Assembly: GCF_900103125.1 (NCBI RefSeq)
Contig: NZ_FNJV01000007.1
Coordinates: 248,001 to 312,000, forward strand
Reading direction: 5' to 3'
Source: Mucilaginibacter sp. OK268
Lineage (GTDB): Bacteria; Bacteroidota; Bacteroidia; Sphingobacteriales; Sphingobacteriaceae
DNA: 64,000 bases
Position 1 is the first letter of the stretch. The number at the start of each line of letters is the position of its first letter. The notes under the pieces were generated by a model. It made no database searches, was not told where the DNA came from, and saw only the letters and a program-made list of their open reading frames with translations. The position numbers and the translations under genes are program-made. This document shows positions 35,942 through 44,836 of this stretch, piece by piece.

Positions 35942-38380
35942 ATGGAATCTTTTATTAAAAAATTCAGTGAAACCGGTTTACGGGATATCGCGGAGGTTGG
36001 CGGCAAAAATGCTTCCATCGGAGAAATGTTTACGCATTTGGTGTCCATGGGTGTGCGGGTCCCGGACGGCTTTACGGTCACTGCCGCGGCTTACCGGTAT
36101 TTTATAAAGTGTAATGAACTGGAACAGCACCTGCAGGATATACTTCAGGAGCTCGACCGGGATAATTTTAGCAATCTTTCCCGTGTTGGAACCAAAGCCA
36201 GGAAATTGATCATGGAAGTGGAGATGCCCCAGGATCTCCAGATGGCCATTATCGACGCTTATGACTACATATTTCGTTTTTCGGATCCGTCAGTAGCCGT
36301 ACGTAGCAGCGCCACCGCCGAGGACCTCCCGGATGCCAGTTTTGCTGGTCAACATGAATCCTATTTAAATATTCAGGGACATTGGGCAGTCATCTATGCC
36401 GTAAAACGATGTTTCGCATCCCTGTACACCGATCGTGCCATTAAATACCGGGAAGACAAAGGCTTTGATCATGCTAAAGTATTCCTCGCTGTGGGTATTC
36501 AGCTCATGGTCCGTTCAGACCTGGGCTGCTCAGGCGTGGGTTTCACCCTGGAACCGGAGTCCGGTTTTCGTGATGTGGTGCACCTGGCCGGTGTTTGGGG
36601 CCTCGGTGAAAATATGGTACAGGGTGCCGTTGTTCCCGATGAGTTTATGGTATTTAAGCCCACTTTGAAAAAAAACAAGAAAGCGATTATACAGAAAAAA
36701 TTAGGCAGCAAAAGTAAAATGCTGGTTTATGCACAGGACGGCAACGAACATCGTACAACAACCAATCAGGATACCCCATGGGAACTGAGGGGGAAATTCG
36801 TGCTGGAAGATGCCGAAATTGAACAGCTGGCCCGCTGGGCGCTGATCATCGAGGATCACTACCAGAAACCAATGGACTTTGAATGGGCCAAAGACGGGGA
36901 GAACAATCAGCTTTATATCATACAGGCCAGGCCCGAAACGGTGCACAGCCGGAAGAAAGAATTACAGATCAAAACCTGCCATATTACCGAAAGGGGAGAA
37001 GCACTCACAACGGGAGCTGCTGTCGGGCACCAGATCACCAGCGGATTTGCGCGCTTGTTAAGCTCTCCCGATGATGCTTTTAAATTGAATCCCGGTGATA
37101 TCCTTGTCACGGACACCACCAGTCCGGATTGGGACCCTATTCTCAAAAAAGTGGCGGGGATCGTCACCAATAAAGGCGGCAGGACCAGCCATGCGGCCAT
37201 TATCGCCAGGGAACTGGGTGCAGTAGCTATTCTGGGCACTGAAAATGCAACAGTGAATATCAAAGACGGTGAAGAGATCACCCTTTGCTGTGCCGAGGGT
37301 AAGACCGGTACCGTTTATCGGGGTAAATTGGACTGGAAGGAAACGATAACAGACATAGGGAAAATTCGCCTGCCCGAACACCCCAAAGCGCAGCTGATCG
37401 TGGGTGATCCGGATCAGGCATTCCAGCTGTCTTTTTATCCTAATCATGGTGTCGGGCTGATGCGGTTGGAATTTATCATTTCGCATGCCGTTCAGATACA
37501 CCCGATGGCACTGGTCAATTTTGACCGGGTTACTGACGAAACGGACCGGTTAAAGATTGAACATCTGACCGCCGGGTATACAGATAAGACCGATTATTTT
37601 GTTGACCGGTTGGCGCAGGGCGTGGCAACCATAGCTGCGGCTTTTTATCCGAAAGAAGTTATCGTGAGGATGAGCGACTTTAAGACCAATGAATACGCCG
37701 GTTTGATCGGCGGTAAATACTTTGAACCGGAGGAGGAAAACCCCATGATCGGGTTCAGGGGAGCTTCCCGTTATACCCATGAACGTTACCGGGAGGGTTT
37801 TCGTCTGGAATGTGAGACCATGAAAAGGCTCAGGGATGATATGGGCTTCACCAATGTCAAACTGATGATCCCTTTTTGCCGGACCGTTGAAGAGGGTAAA
37901 AAGGTACTGGCCGAGATGCAGAAACATGGACTGACAAAGGGCGTTAACGAACTGGAGATCTTTGTAATGGCAGAAATACCCAGTAATGTTTTATTAGCCG
38001 AGGAGTTCGCCGCGGTTTTTGACGGGTTTTCCATCGGGTCCAATGACCTTACACAATTAACACTGGGCATCGACAGGGATTCTGCTGTGATCGCGGACTT
38101 ATTTGATGAGCAAAATGCGGCCAGCAAAAAAATGATCATATTGATGATTCAAAAAGCCAATCAATTGCAACGGAAGGTTGGGCTTTGCGGGCAGGCGCCA
38201 AGTGATTCCAAAGAATTTACTAAAATGATCGTAAACTCGGGCATTGACAGTATTTCATTCAACCCGGACGCGCTTATCAACGGCATTAACAATATAAACG
38301 ATGCACTTTCCCCGTCAGCTAAATTGTCAAAAACTGGAAACCACTTCATTAAGATTAAAAATTTAAACGGGATCCATTAG
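35942..38380 (+). CDS. ppsA: Phosphoenolpyruvate synthase
   Basis: An 812-residue PEP synthase converting pyruvate, ATP and water to PEP, AMP and phosphate. The N-terminal ATP-grasp domain begins EVGGKNASIGEM and contains VRSSATAEDLPDASFAGQ. The swivelling phosphohistidine is His417 in GGRTSHAAIIAREL. The C-terminal TIM barrel holds IGSNDLTQLTLGIDRDS and the catalytic Cys749 in GLCGQAPSD. Length is usual for the family. It leads a probable two-gene transcript with the HdeD-like gene and has the tandem dyad operators upstream, so in this organism gluconeogenic PEP formation appears tied to the stress regulon. Confidence 0.97.
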   Translation: MESFIKKFSETGLRDIAEVGGKNASIGEMFTHLVSMGVRVPDGFTVTAAAYRYFIKCNELEQHLQDILQELDRDNFSNLSRVGTKARKLIMEVEMPQDLQMAIIDAYDYIFRFSDPSVAVRSSATAEDLPDASFAGQHESYLNIQGHWAVIYAVKRCFASLYTDRAIKYREDKGFDHAKVFLAVGIQLMVRSDLGCSGVGFTLEPESGFRDVVHLAGVWGLGENMVQGAVVPDEFMVFKPTLKKNKKAIIQKKLGSKSKMLVYAQDGNEHRTTTNQDTPWELRGKFVLEDAEIEQLARWALIIEDHYQKPMDFEWAKDGENNQLYIIQARPETVHSRKKELQIKTCHITERGEALTTGAAVGHQITSGFARLLSSPDDAFKLNPGDILVTDTTSPDWDPILKKVAGIVTNKGGRTSHAAIIARELGAVAILGTENATVNIKDGEEITLCCAEGKTGTVYRGKLDWKETITDIGKIRLPEHPKAQLIVGDPDQAFQLSFYPNHGVGLMRLEFIISHAVQIHPMALVNFDRVTDETDRLKIEHLTAGYTDKTDYFVDRLAQGVATIAAAFYPKEVIVRMSDFKTNEYAGLIGGKYFEPEEENPMIGFRGASRYTHERYREGFRLECETMKRLRDDMGFTNVKLMIPFCRTVEEGKKVLAEMQKHGLTKGVNELEIFVMAEIPSNVLLAEEFAAVFDGFSIGSNDLTQLTLGIDRDSAVIADLFDEQNAASKKMIILMIQKANQLQRKVGLCGQAPSDSKEFTKMIVNSGIDSISFNPDALINGINNINDALSPSAKLSKTGNHFIKIKNLNGIH

Positions 38381-38443
38381 CCCATCGGGCATAACCAAAA
38401 AAATCTCTTCTGACACCTGAAATTACACTAACATCATTACAAA

Positions 38444-39049
38444 ATGGAAACTTTACCTTTTAATATCGTACGTAACATGATCAACCGTTGGTGGCTGATA
38501 TTATTTGCCGGACTTCTCCTGATTGGCATGGGGGTCTGGGTCATTGCATCTCCTTTTGAATCCTATCTTTCACTCAGTTGGGCATTTGCCTTTTGTATGA
38601 TGGTGACTGGTGCATTTGAGGTCACTTTCTCGTTAATTAACTATAAATCAGTTGACGGCTGGGGATGGGCGTTTGCCGGTGGACTGGTCGATTTGTTTAT
38701 CGGTGGTTATTTGTGGCGCTATCCGCTGATCACGATGATCATCCTACCCTTGATCGTGGGTGTCTGGATACTTTTCCGGGGAATCATGGCGGTTGCCAAT
38801 GCACTGGATATGCGCTCTTATGGCTTTCGGGACTGGAAATGGCTTTTATTTACAGCCGTGTCCATTATTGTTTTTGCCATGCTCGTACTGGCCTATCCGG
38901 CTTTCGGTATAGAAAATCTGATCCTATGGACCGGGATGGCTTTCCTGCTTGCCGGTGTCTTCCGGATCTGGCTATCCTTGAAGATAAAGAGAATTAAGGA
39001 TGAACTTTCAGGACATCACCGCAGAGAAAAATCGGGAGCGATAGTATAG
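38444..39049 (+). CDS. HdeD-family (DUF308) membrane protein
   Basis: A 201-residue protein with six hydrophobic helices arranged in pairs (LILFAGLLLIGMGVWVI type at the start, then FAFCMMVTGAFEV, GGLVDLFIGGYLW). It has the DUF308 repeat typical of HdeD acid-resistance proteins and a basic cytoplasmic tail. It is 63 bp after ppsA without a dyad of its own and is followed by a strong terminator, so it is probably co-transcribed with ppsA. The biochemical role is unknown; acid or envelope stress is inferred from the family. Confidence 0.9.
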   Translation: METLPFNIVRNMINRWWLILFAGLLLIGMGVWVIASPFESYLSLSWAFAFCMMVTGAFEVTFSLINYKSVDGWGWAFAGGLVDLFIGGYLWRYPLITMIILPLIVGVWILFRGIMAVANALDMRSYGFRDWKWLLFTAVSIIVFAMLVLAYPAFGIENLILWTGMAFLLAGVFRIWLSLKIKRIKDELSGHHRREKSGAIV

Positions 39050-39080
39050 AGACCTTAATCAGGAGTATGCCGGTTATTTG

Positions 39081-39127
39081 AGCTCCGGTTAACGACTAGT
39101 AGATAGTCGTTGACCGGAGCTTTTTTG
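39081..39127 (+). terminator. Rho-independent terminator after the ppsA-hdeD unit
   Basis: A 17-bp stem with one T-G pair (arms start AGCTCCGGT and end ACCGGAGCT), a 7-base loop, and a TTTTTT tail. It stands just before the mla operators. Confidence 0.9.
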
Positions 39128-39169
39128 ATGACCTGTTTTTACCCTAATAAAAGAGGCATACAGACTTCA

Positions 39170-39203
39170 TGATGGAAGTCATAAACAGATATGATGCTCA
39201 TCA
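39170..39203 (+). promoter_or_regulatory. Tandem dyad operator upstream of the mla-type genes
   Basis: Both copies are full consensus: TGATGGAAGTCA (39170-39181) and TGATGCTCATCA (39192-39203), centres 22 bp apart. TACTTTTA at 39227-39234 is 29.5 bp from the proximal centre, and the first gene starts at 39260. This is one of the clearest examples. Confidence 0.75.
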
Positions 39204-39259
39204 TTCGCCGCCAGAAGCCGGGCTTGTACTTTTAACTAAAATTCAGACACCGGCATAAC

Positions 39260-40054
39260 ATGAATAGCAAAGATAAAATTCATTTAACCTTGATGGCCAG
39301 GATACCGGAGTTCATTAAGGAAACCGGTCAGGTAACCAGGTTTACAGGGCGTTTTTTTTCTACAGGATTGAAACCCCGTTTTGAGGTAAAGGAGCTGCTG
39401 GCCCAATGTTATTTCATTGGTTACCAATCCCTGCCATTAATCGGCCTGACGGGGTTTATTATGGGACTTGTGCTGACCATGCAGTTAAGGCCCTCCCTGG
39501 TTAGCTATGGCGTAGAATCTGAGCTGCCGGTGATGGTGGGTATTGCCATTGTCCGCGAGATCGGCCCGGTGATTACCGCTTTGATCTTTGCCGGCAAGAT
39601 CGGCAGCAGTATCGGCGCTGAGTTAGGCTCCATGAAGGTAACTGAACAGATTGATGCCATGGAAGTAAGCGGTACCAATCCCTTTAAGTATTTGGTAGCC
39701 ACAAGGGTATTGGCCGCAACTTTAATGTTGCCCATACTAACTATACTAAGTGATGCGATCTCCCTGTTTGGCGCTTATGTCGGGGTCAATATCCGATCGG
39801 TAACGAGTGTTCGCCTGTTTTTTACACAGGTGTTTGATAGCCTGAGCTTTGGTGACCTTGCACCGGCTGTCATCAAAACCTTCTTTTTCGGATTTGCAGT
39901 TGGTATTGTCGGATGTTACAAGGGTTATAATTCCAGTAAGGGGACCCGTGGTGTGGGAACTTCGGCCAATACAGCCGTTGTGCTGGCTTCCGTACTGATA
40001 TTTATCATTGACCTGCTGGCTGTGCAGCTCACTGATGTTCTTGGACTAAATTAA
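39260..40054 (+). CDS. mlaE: MlaE-family lipid ABC transporter permease
   Basis: A 264-residue permease with five to six membrane helices and the MlaE/YrbE signatures GFIMGLVLTMQLRPSLV, ELGSMKVTEQIDAMEVSG and FFFGFAVGIVGCYKGY. It forms the membrane channel of a Mce-type phospholipid transporter with the ATPase and the MCE protein encoded directly downstream. Bacteroidetes usually have a housekeeping copy elsewhere; this one is under the island promoter and linked to oleate hydratase. Confidence 0.94.
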   Translation: MNSKDKIHLTLMARIPEFIKETGQVTRFTGRFFSTGLKPRFEVKELLAQCYFIGYQSLPLIGLTGFIMGLVLTMQLRPSLVSYGVESELPVMVGIAIVREIGPVITALIFAGKIGSSIGAELGSMKVTEQIDAMEVSGTNPFKYLVATRVLAATLMLPILTILSDAISLFGAYVGVNIRSVTSVRLFFTQVFDSLSFGDLAPAVIKTFFFGFAVGIVGCYKGYNSSKGTRGVGTSANTAVVLASVLIFIIDLLAVQLTDVLGLN

Positions 40055-40060
40055 TGGGTT

Positions 40061-40840
40061 ATGGAAATTTCAACCGGATCATCAATGTCGGAAAAAAAGA
40101 TACCAGAAGATCGGGAAACGGTCATCGAGATTGAGCATCTCTGTAAAAGATTTGGGGAAAATGTCGTGCTGAATGATTTTAACCTCAAAGTATACCGGAA
40201 TGAAAACGTGGTAGTGCTCGGTAAATCGGGCGCAGGGAAATCAGTCCTGATCAAATGCGTCATCGGGCTATTAAAACCAGATAGCGGAACAATTCGGGTG
40301 CTGGGTAAAAATGTACCTGAATTAGACCATGAAGACCTGGATAAGATCCGTACAAAAATTGGATTTCTTTTCCAGGGAAATGCGCTTTATGATTCCATGA
40401 CGGTCAGGGAAAATCTGGAGTTCTCTCTACGGAGACAGTGGATCAAGCTGCCGCAGACAGAAGTAGATGCCTTGGTGAAAGAAGCCCTGGGAAATGTAAG
40501 CCTGCCACATACGGCAGATATGATGCCTGCGGAACTTTCCGGTGGCATGCTGAAAAGGATCGCGTTGGCCCGCACCCTGATCCTCAAACCGGAGATCATC
40601 CTGTATGATGAGCCAACAACGGGGCTGGATCCCGTAACCGCCAGGGAGATCGATAATCTCATTATAGCTCTCCAGAAAAAATACCACACCGCTTCCATCA
40701 TTATATCGCACGACATGAACTGCGTTAAAAATACAGCAGACCGGGTGGTTTTACTGCTTGACGGAAAGTGTTATGCTGAAGGCACCTACCGGGAATTGGA
40801 AGAAGCCGCTGATGAAAATATTAAACAGTTTTTTGAGTAA
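40061..40840 (+). CDS. mlaF: MlaF-type ABC transporter ATP-binding protein
   Basis: A 259-residue ABC ATPase with Walker A GKSGAGKSV, Q-loop in FLFQGNALYDSMTV, signature LSGGMLKRIALAR, Walker B ILYDEPTTGLDP and the switch histidine in IIISHDMN. It lies 6 bp after mlaE and 6 bp before the MCE gene, a tight operon. It energises lipid movement between the membranes. A basic, polar N-terminal extension of about 20 residues precedes the ABC domain. Confidence 0.95.
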   Translation: MEISTGSSMSEKKIPEDRETVIEIEHLCKRFGENVVLNDFNLKVYRNENVVVLGKSGAGKSVLIKCVIGLLKPDSGTIRVLGKNVPELDHEDLDKIRTKIGFLFQGNALYDSMTVRENLEFSLRRQWIKLPQTEVDALVKEALGNVSLPHTADMMPAELSGGMLKRIALARTLILKPEIILYDEPTTGLDPVTAREIDNLIIALQKKYHTASIIISHDMNCVKNTADRVVLLLDGKCYAEGTYRELEEAADENIKQFFE

Positions 40841-40846
40841 AACACG

Positions 40847-41827
40847 ATGACAAACCAAGGAGAAAATAATATAAAATTGGGCTTATTTACATTGGCAGGG
40901 CTGGTGGTGCTCATCTTTTCCTTTTATATGATCGGGAAAAATCACAACCTGTTTGGAGGTGATTTTGAAGTGAAAGTGCGCTTTTCTAATCTGAACGGAT
41001 TAATAGCCGGGAATAATGTACTGTATTCCGGGATCCAGGCCGGTACCGTAAAAAATGTCGAATTGCTTAACGACACTGCGATCGAGGTGACATTATCGAT
41101 CGACCCTAAAGTGAGTGCATTTATACATCAGGATGCCATTGCAACGATTGGAACCGAAGGCCTGATGGGTAACAAGATCATCAATATTCAACCCGGGACG
41201 GGTAAGGGGCTGGTCATCAACAAGGGCGATTACCTGAAAACCAGGAAAGCTGTAAATACAGATGCCATGCTGCAGACGCTTGATAAGACCAACAATAATA
41301 TTGCATTGATCTCGGAAGAATTAAAAAATACAGTGACCCGCATTAACCAGAGCAAAATATTTGAGGTGCTGAATGATCAGGAGCTTGGCTCTGGTCTCCG
41401 GTCTTCTTTGGCAAACATGCACCAGGCAACAGCAGATGCGCGGGATATGGCCGCAAACCTGGATCTTATGGTGAAAGGTATCAGAGGAGGAAAAGGCGCG
41501 GCTGGACTTTTGCTGACGGATACGGCCTTTGCCGGAAATTTGAATAACGCGATGCAGAACGTCAGGATGGTTAGTGATAATGCCAACCAGGCGACCATTC
41601 GTTTGAATACCCTGATCAATAGTGTCAATCAGGACCTGTCTTCGAAAAACGGCTCCATGTATGTATTGCTCAAAGACTCCGTGGTGGCCGGCCAGCTGAG
41701 ATCAACCATGAAAAATATCCAGGATGGAACTGCCGGGTTTAACCAGAATATGGAAGCACTGAAACATAACTTCCTGCTACGGGGCTATTTTAAAAATCTT
41801 GAAAAGCAGAAAAATAAGAAACAATAA
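40847..41827 (+). CDS. mlaD: MlaD/MCE-domain substrate-binding protein
   Basis: A 326-residue protein anchored by an N-terminal helix (IKLGLFTLAGLVVLIFSFY). One MCE domain follows at about residues 38-120 (VRFSNLNGLIAGNNVLYSGI; AIEVTLSIDPKV; GTEGLMGNKII). The long helical C-terminal region, rich in Asn, Gln and Ala, has coiled-coil character. It carries lipid from or to the permease across the periplasm. The gene follows the ATPase after 6 bp and precedes oleate hydratase by 15 bp. Confidence 0.94.
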   Translation: MTNQGENNIKLGLFTLAGLVVLIFSFYMIGKNHNLFGGDFEVKVRFSNLNGLIAGNNVLYSGIQAGTVKNVELLNDTAIEVTLSIDPKVSAFIHQDAIATIGTEGLMGNKIINIQPGTGKGLVINKGDYLKTRKAVNTDAMLQTLDKTNNNIALISEELKNTVTRINQSKIFEVLNDQELGSGLRSSLANMHQATADARDMAANLDLMVKGIRGGKGAAGLLLTDTAFAGNLNNAMQNVRMVSDNANQATIRLNTLINSVNQDLSSKNGSMYVLLKDSVVAGQLRSTMKNIQDGTAGFNQNMEALKHNFLLRGYFKNLEKQKNKKQ

Positions 41828-41842
41828 TTAAAATTTTAACAG

Positions 41843-43435
41843 ATGAAAAATACAAATGGTATAGGAAAACATCCTCAGGTTTACCTGGTGGGTGGTGGTA
41901 TAGCCTCGCTCGCTGCTGCAGCATATTTTATACGTGACGGAGAAATCCCGGCGGATCAGATCACGATCTTCGAAGAAATGAACATCGCGGGGGGCAGTCT
42001 GGACGGCGGCGGAACACCTGAAAACGGGTATGTACTGCGCGGTGGGAGAATGCTTAACTTCAGTTATCACTGCACCTATGACCTGTTCTCTTTTATACCT
42101 TCCCTGACGGATCCGGATGTGACCGTTCTGGAAGAAATTAAAGCGTTTAATAAAAAGATTAAAACACATGCCGGTGCCCGTGTAGTCGAAGGCGGCCGCA
42201 TCATCGATGTGTCTTCTATGGGATTCAGTAACAAGGACCGCCTGGACCTGATGGAAATGATGGCCGTAACCGAAGGTTATCTGGGTGCCCGGCGCATTGA
42301 CGAATGGTTCGAGCCCGCTTTTTTTAAAACCAATTTCTGGTTCATGTGGGATACCATGTTTGCATTTCAGCCCTGGCACAGTGCTGTGGAGTTTAAACGA
42401 TATCTCCGCCGGTTCCTGCATGAGTTCAGTCGGATCAATACGCTCGCGGGTATAGATCGTACGCCTTATAACCAGTTTGATTCCATGGCTAAACCATTGA
42501 TCCGATGGTTGAAAAAACGAGGTGTCAGGTTTGAAATGGGTGTTCAGGTAACCGGTCTTGATTTCCGGGATGAGGATGAAAAAAAAGCCGTTGAACGCAT
42601 ACATTATATCCAAAATCAACAGGAACTGGAAATCAGTATAACCTCGCGGGATCTCGTGCTGGTGACCATTGGCTCGATGACGGCAGATTCCAGTTTAGGC
42701 ACCATGCATTCGCCGCCCAAATTGATTACCGATAAAGAAGATAGCAGCTGGAGATTGTGGGAACAAATCGCCCAGCATAGCTCAGAATTCGGCCGTCCCT
42801 TTGTATTTGACAACCGGGTGGATGAGTCTAAATGGGAGTCTTTCACCGTGACCTGTCAGGGTACGCAGTTCTTTGACCTGATGGAAGGGTTTTCCGGTAA
42901 TCCCGCGGGTACCGGTGCGCTGGTCACTTTTAAAGATTCCACTTGGCTGATGTCTATTGTATTGGCTTATCAGCCGCATTTTATTGGTCAGCCTGAGGAG
43001 GTGACCGTGTTTTGGGGATACGGTCTGTACCCGGACCAGGTCGGTAACTTTGTTCCAAAAAAAATGGCGGATTGCAGCGGGGCGGAGATCATGACCGAAT
43101 TGCTTTCTCATTTGCGGTTTGACCATGCCAAAGAGCAGATCATCAACACCTGCAACTGTATTCCATGCATGCTGCCTTATATCACCAGTGAATTCCTGAC
43201 AAGGTCTAAAGGTGACCGTCCGGAAGTGCTTCCCGATGACTCGGTAAACCTGGCTTTTATCGGGCAATTTGCCGAAGTGCCGGATGATACGGTATTTACC
43301 GTCGAGTACTCGGTAAGAACAGCCCAGACGGCAGTATACAAGCTGCTTAAGCTTGATAAGGAGCCGGTGCCCATGTACCACGGCGGGCATCATGCTGAAG
43401 TTTTGTTTGATGCCATGAAAACCATGCTTACGTAA
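41843..43435 (+). CDS. ohyA: Oleate hydratase (myosin-cross-reactive antigen family)
   Basis: A 530-residue FAD-dependent fatty-acid hydratase. The dinucleotide-binding fold begins VYLVGGGIASLAAAAYF and is followed by FEEMNIAGGSLDGGG. Other family segments are AFQPWHSAVEFKRYLRRF and YALYP-like WGYGLYPDQVGNFV. The segment RGGRMLNFSYHCTYDLF takes the place where several characterised enzymes carry the catalytic glutamate (REME), so this is a different subfamily and its activity on oleate needs testing. It is the last gene of the mla unit, suggesting that unsaturated acyl chains delivered by the transporter are hydrated under stress. Confidence 0.9.
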   Translation: MKNTNGIGKHPQVYLVGGGIASLAAAAYFIRDGEIPADQITIFEEMNIAGGSLDGGGTPENGYVLRGGRMLNFSYHCTYDLFSFIPSLTDPDVTVLEEIKAFNKKIKTHAGARVVEGGRIIDVSSMGFSNKDRLDLMEMMAVTEGYLGARRIDEWFEPAFFKTNFWFMWDTMFAFQPWHSAVEFKRYLRRFLHEFSRINTLAGIDRTPYNQFDSMAKPLIRWLKKRGVRFEMGVQVTGLDFRDEDEKKAVERIHYIQNQQELEISITSRDLVLVTIGSMTADSSLGTMHSPPKLITDKEDSSWRLWEQIAQHSSEFGRPFVFDNRVDESKWESFTVTCQGTQFFDLMEGFSGNPAGTGALVTFKDSTWLMSIVLAYQPHFIGQPEEVTVFWGYGLYPDQVGNFVPKKMADCSGAEIMTELLSHLRFDHAKEQIINTCNCIPCMLPYITSEFLTRSKGDRPEVLPDDSVNLAFIGQFAEVPDDTVFTVEYSVRTAQTAVYKLLKLDKEPVPMYHGGHHAEVLFDAMKTMLT

Positions 43436-43456
43436 ATCTTACTGATCATCAATAGA

Positions 43457-43483
43457 AGAATGCAGGCCCTGGGCCTGCATTCT
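43457..43483 (+). terminator. Stem-loop after the mla-oleate hydratase unit
   Basis: Perfect 13-base arms AGAATGCAGGCCC and GGGCCTGCATTCT separated by one base, with the central pairs open in practice, followed by TTG and T-rich sequence. It is 22 bp after the oleate hydratase stop. Confidence 0.75.
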
Positions 43484-43867
43484 TTGTTTCAGGCGATCTT
43501 ATCGCCAGCTAATTCTTCGTTCCAACGCCATGGAAAACAATTGTTATCCGTACAATTTACGCGCGGAAATGATCATGATCACGATGATGATTGTAATGAT
43601 GATCATGGCAGTTAATCCGCTGATCCAGGTTTTATCTTTTACCATCGTTTTGTGTTTTATGGGTTTTACTCCTGTTAATGCCCTGATAAAGATGGAGATA
43701 AGGACACAGAATGGAAATGATCCTGATCAGGGTTTAACTGTATATTGCCTTGTTTTACAAGATGTTTATCATCTTATTGTGTAACGGCAGCCATTTTTTT
43801 CACAGTTGATATTCTGGATTTTTGGATATCGCCTTGACGGCTGTTGATCACTAACCAATAAACAATT
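43484..43867 (+). promoter_or_regulatory. Intergenic region with dyads upstream of the SDR gene
   Basis: No convincing gene occupies these 384 bp. Full-consensus dyads occur at 43570-43581 (TGATCATGATCA) and 43718-43729 (TGATCCTGATCA). A weaker one is at 43760-43771 (AGATGTTTATCA), with a poor partner 22 bp on and GATTTTTG at 43817-43824 in the usual phase. A very small protein could start at 43659, but nothing supports it. Confidence 0.45.
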
Positions 43868-44632
43868 ATGAATACGAAAACATTAACGTCGAAAGTAGCT
43901 ATTGTAACAGGAGCCGGTTCGGGTATAGGTAAATCCATTGCCATGGCCTTTGCCCAAGCGGGCGCCAGTATCATACTTGCTGATAACCGCCAGCAGAACA
44001 TTGAAGCGGTAGCCGATGCAATCCAAAAAAAGGGAGGGCAGGCGACCTGCTTTACCGCTGATATTTCCAGGGAGGAAGATGTCAGCCTGTTAATGAACTT
44101 TACCTTACAGACATATGATAAGCTGGACATCCTCGTCAATAATGCCGGGATTATGGACAATTTTACGCCAGTTGCCGAAGTCAGCAGCGAACTATGGGAA
44201 AGGGTAATCGGTGTCAATCTGAATGGCCCGTTCTATACCTGCAGAACTGCCGTGCAGCTGTTTTTAAAACAAGGCTCAGGTACCATTATCAATATTGCCT
44301 CTATCGGTGGCTTATATGGCGGACGTGCCGGCTGCGCGTACACGGCGTCCAAACATGGTTTGATCGGGCTGACGCGAAATATCGGATACCAATACGCTGA
44401 GAAGGGAATCAGATGTAATGCTATTGCTCCCGGAGGCATTAATACAAACATCCTTTATGGCAAGGAAAATGACCCCTTCGGTTTTGAAAGGATGAACGCC
44501 GGTACCGGAAATATGCCCCATTCCGCCAACCCGGATGTTATCGCGGAACTGGCCTTATTCCTGGCTTCTGAAAAATCTTACTTTGTTAACGGTACGGTGA
44601 TCACAGCAGACGGTGGCTGGACGGCTTATTAG
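43868..44632 (+). CDS. Short-chain dehydrogenase/reductase
   Basis: A 254-residue classical SDR. The cofactor motif is TGAGSGIGKS at about residues 15-24, followed by NNAG in ILVNNAGIMD, the catalytic Ser in IINIASIGG, and Tyr/Lys in YTASKHG. An aspartate after strand 2 (LADNRQ) favours NAD over NADP. The C-terminus VNGTVITADGGWTAY is standard. The substrate is unknown; the proximity to oleate hydratase and the mla genes allows a hydroxy-lipid, but that is speculation. Confidence 0.93.
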   Translation: MNTKTLTSKVAIVTGAGSGIGKSIAMAFAQAGASIILADNRQQNIEAVADAIQKKGGQATCFTADISREEDVSLLMNFTLQTYDKLDILVNNAGIMDNFTPVAEVSSELWERVIGVNLNGPFYTCRTAVQLFLKQGSGTIINIASIGGLYGGRAGCAYTASKHGLIGLTRNIGYQYAEKGIRCNAIAPGGINTNILYGKENDPFGFERMNAGTGNMPHSANPDVIAELALFLASEKSYFVNGTVITADGGWTAY

Positions 44633-44836
44633 CCTATAATGGAATAGCCCTCTTATCCAAAGATATAATGATTAATGATTCCAGCCGGGTTTAACCATAT
44701 CCGCTCAGATAATGCCGCCGTTCTTATATCCGGCCTCAGCTTGGTTTTATGTTGGTCTCCATTGCTGCAGCTCCCGGATGACCGGCGAACTAATAACTTT
44801 ACATTCATCTCCTTGTACTGAATCATCGGAGACCTC

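Noticed and set aside
43530..43784. 84-codon frame with a Met/Ile-rich hydrophobic start
   Set aside because: Its hydrophobic part is produced by repeated ATGATCATG-type DNA that forms the operator dyads. The C-terminal part has no protein-like pattern and no family resemblance.
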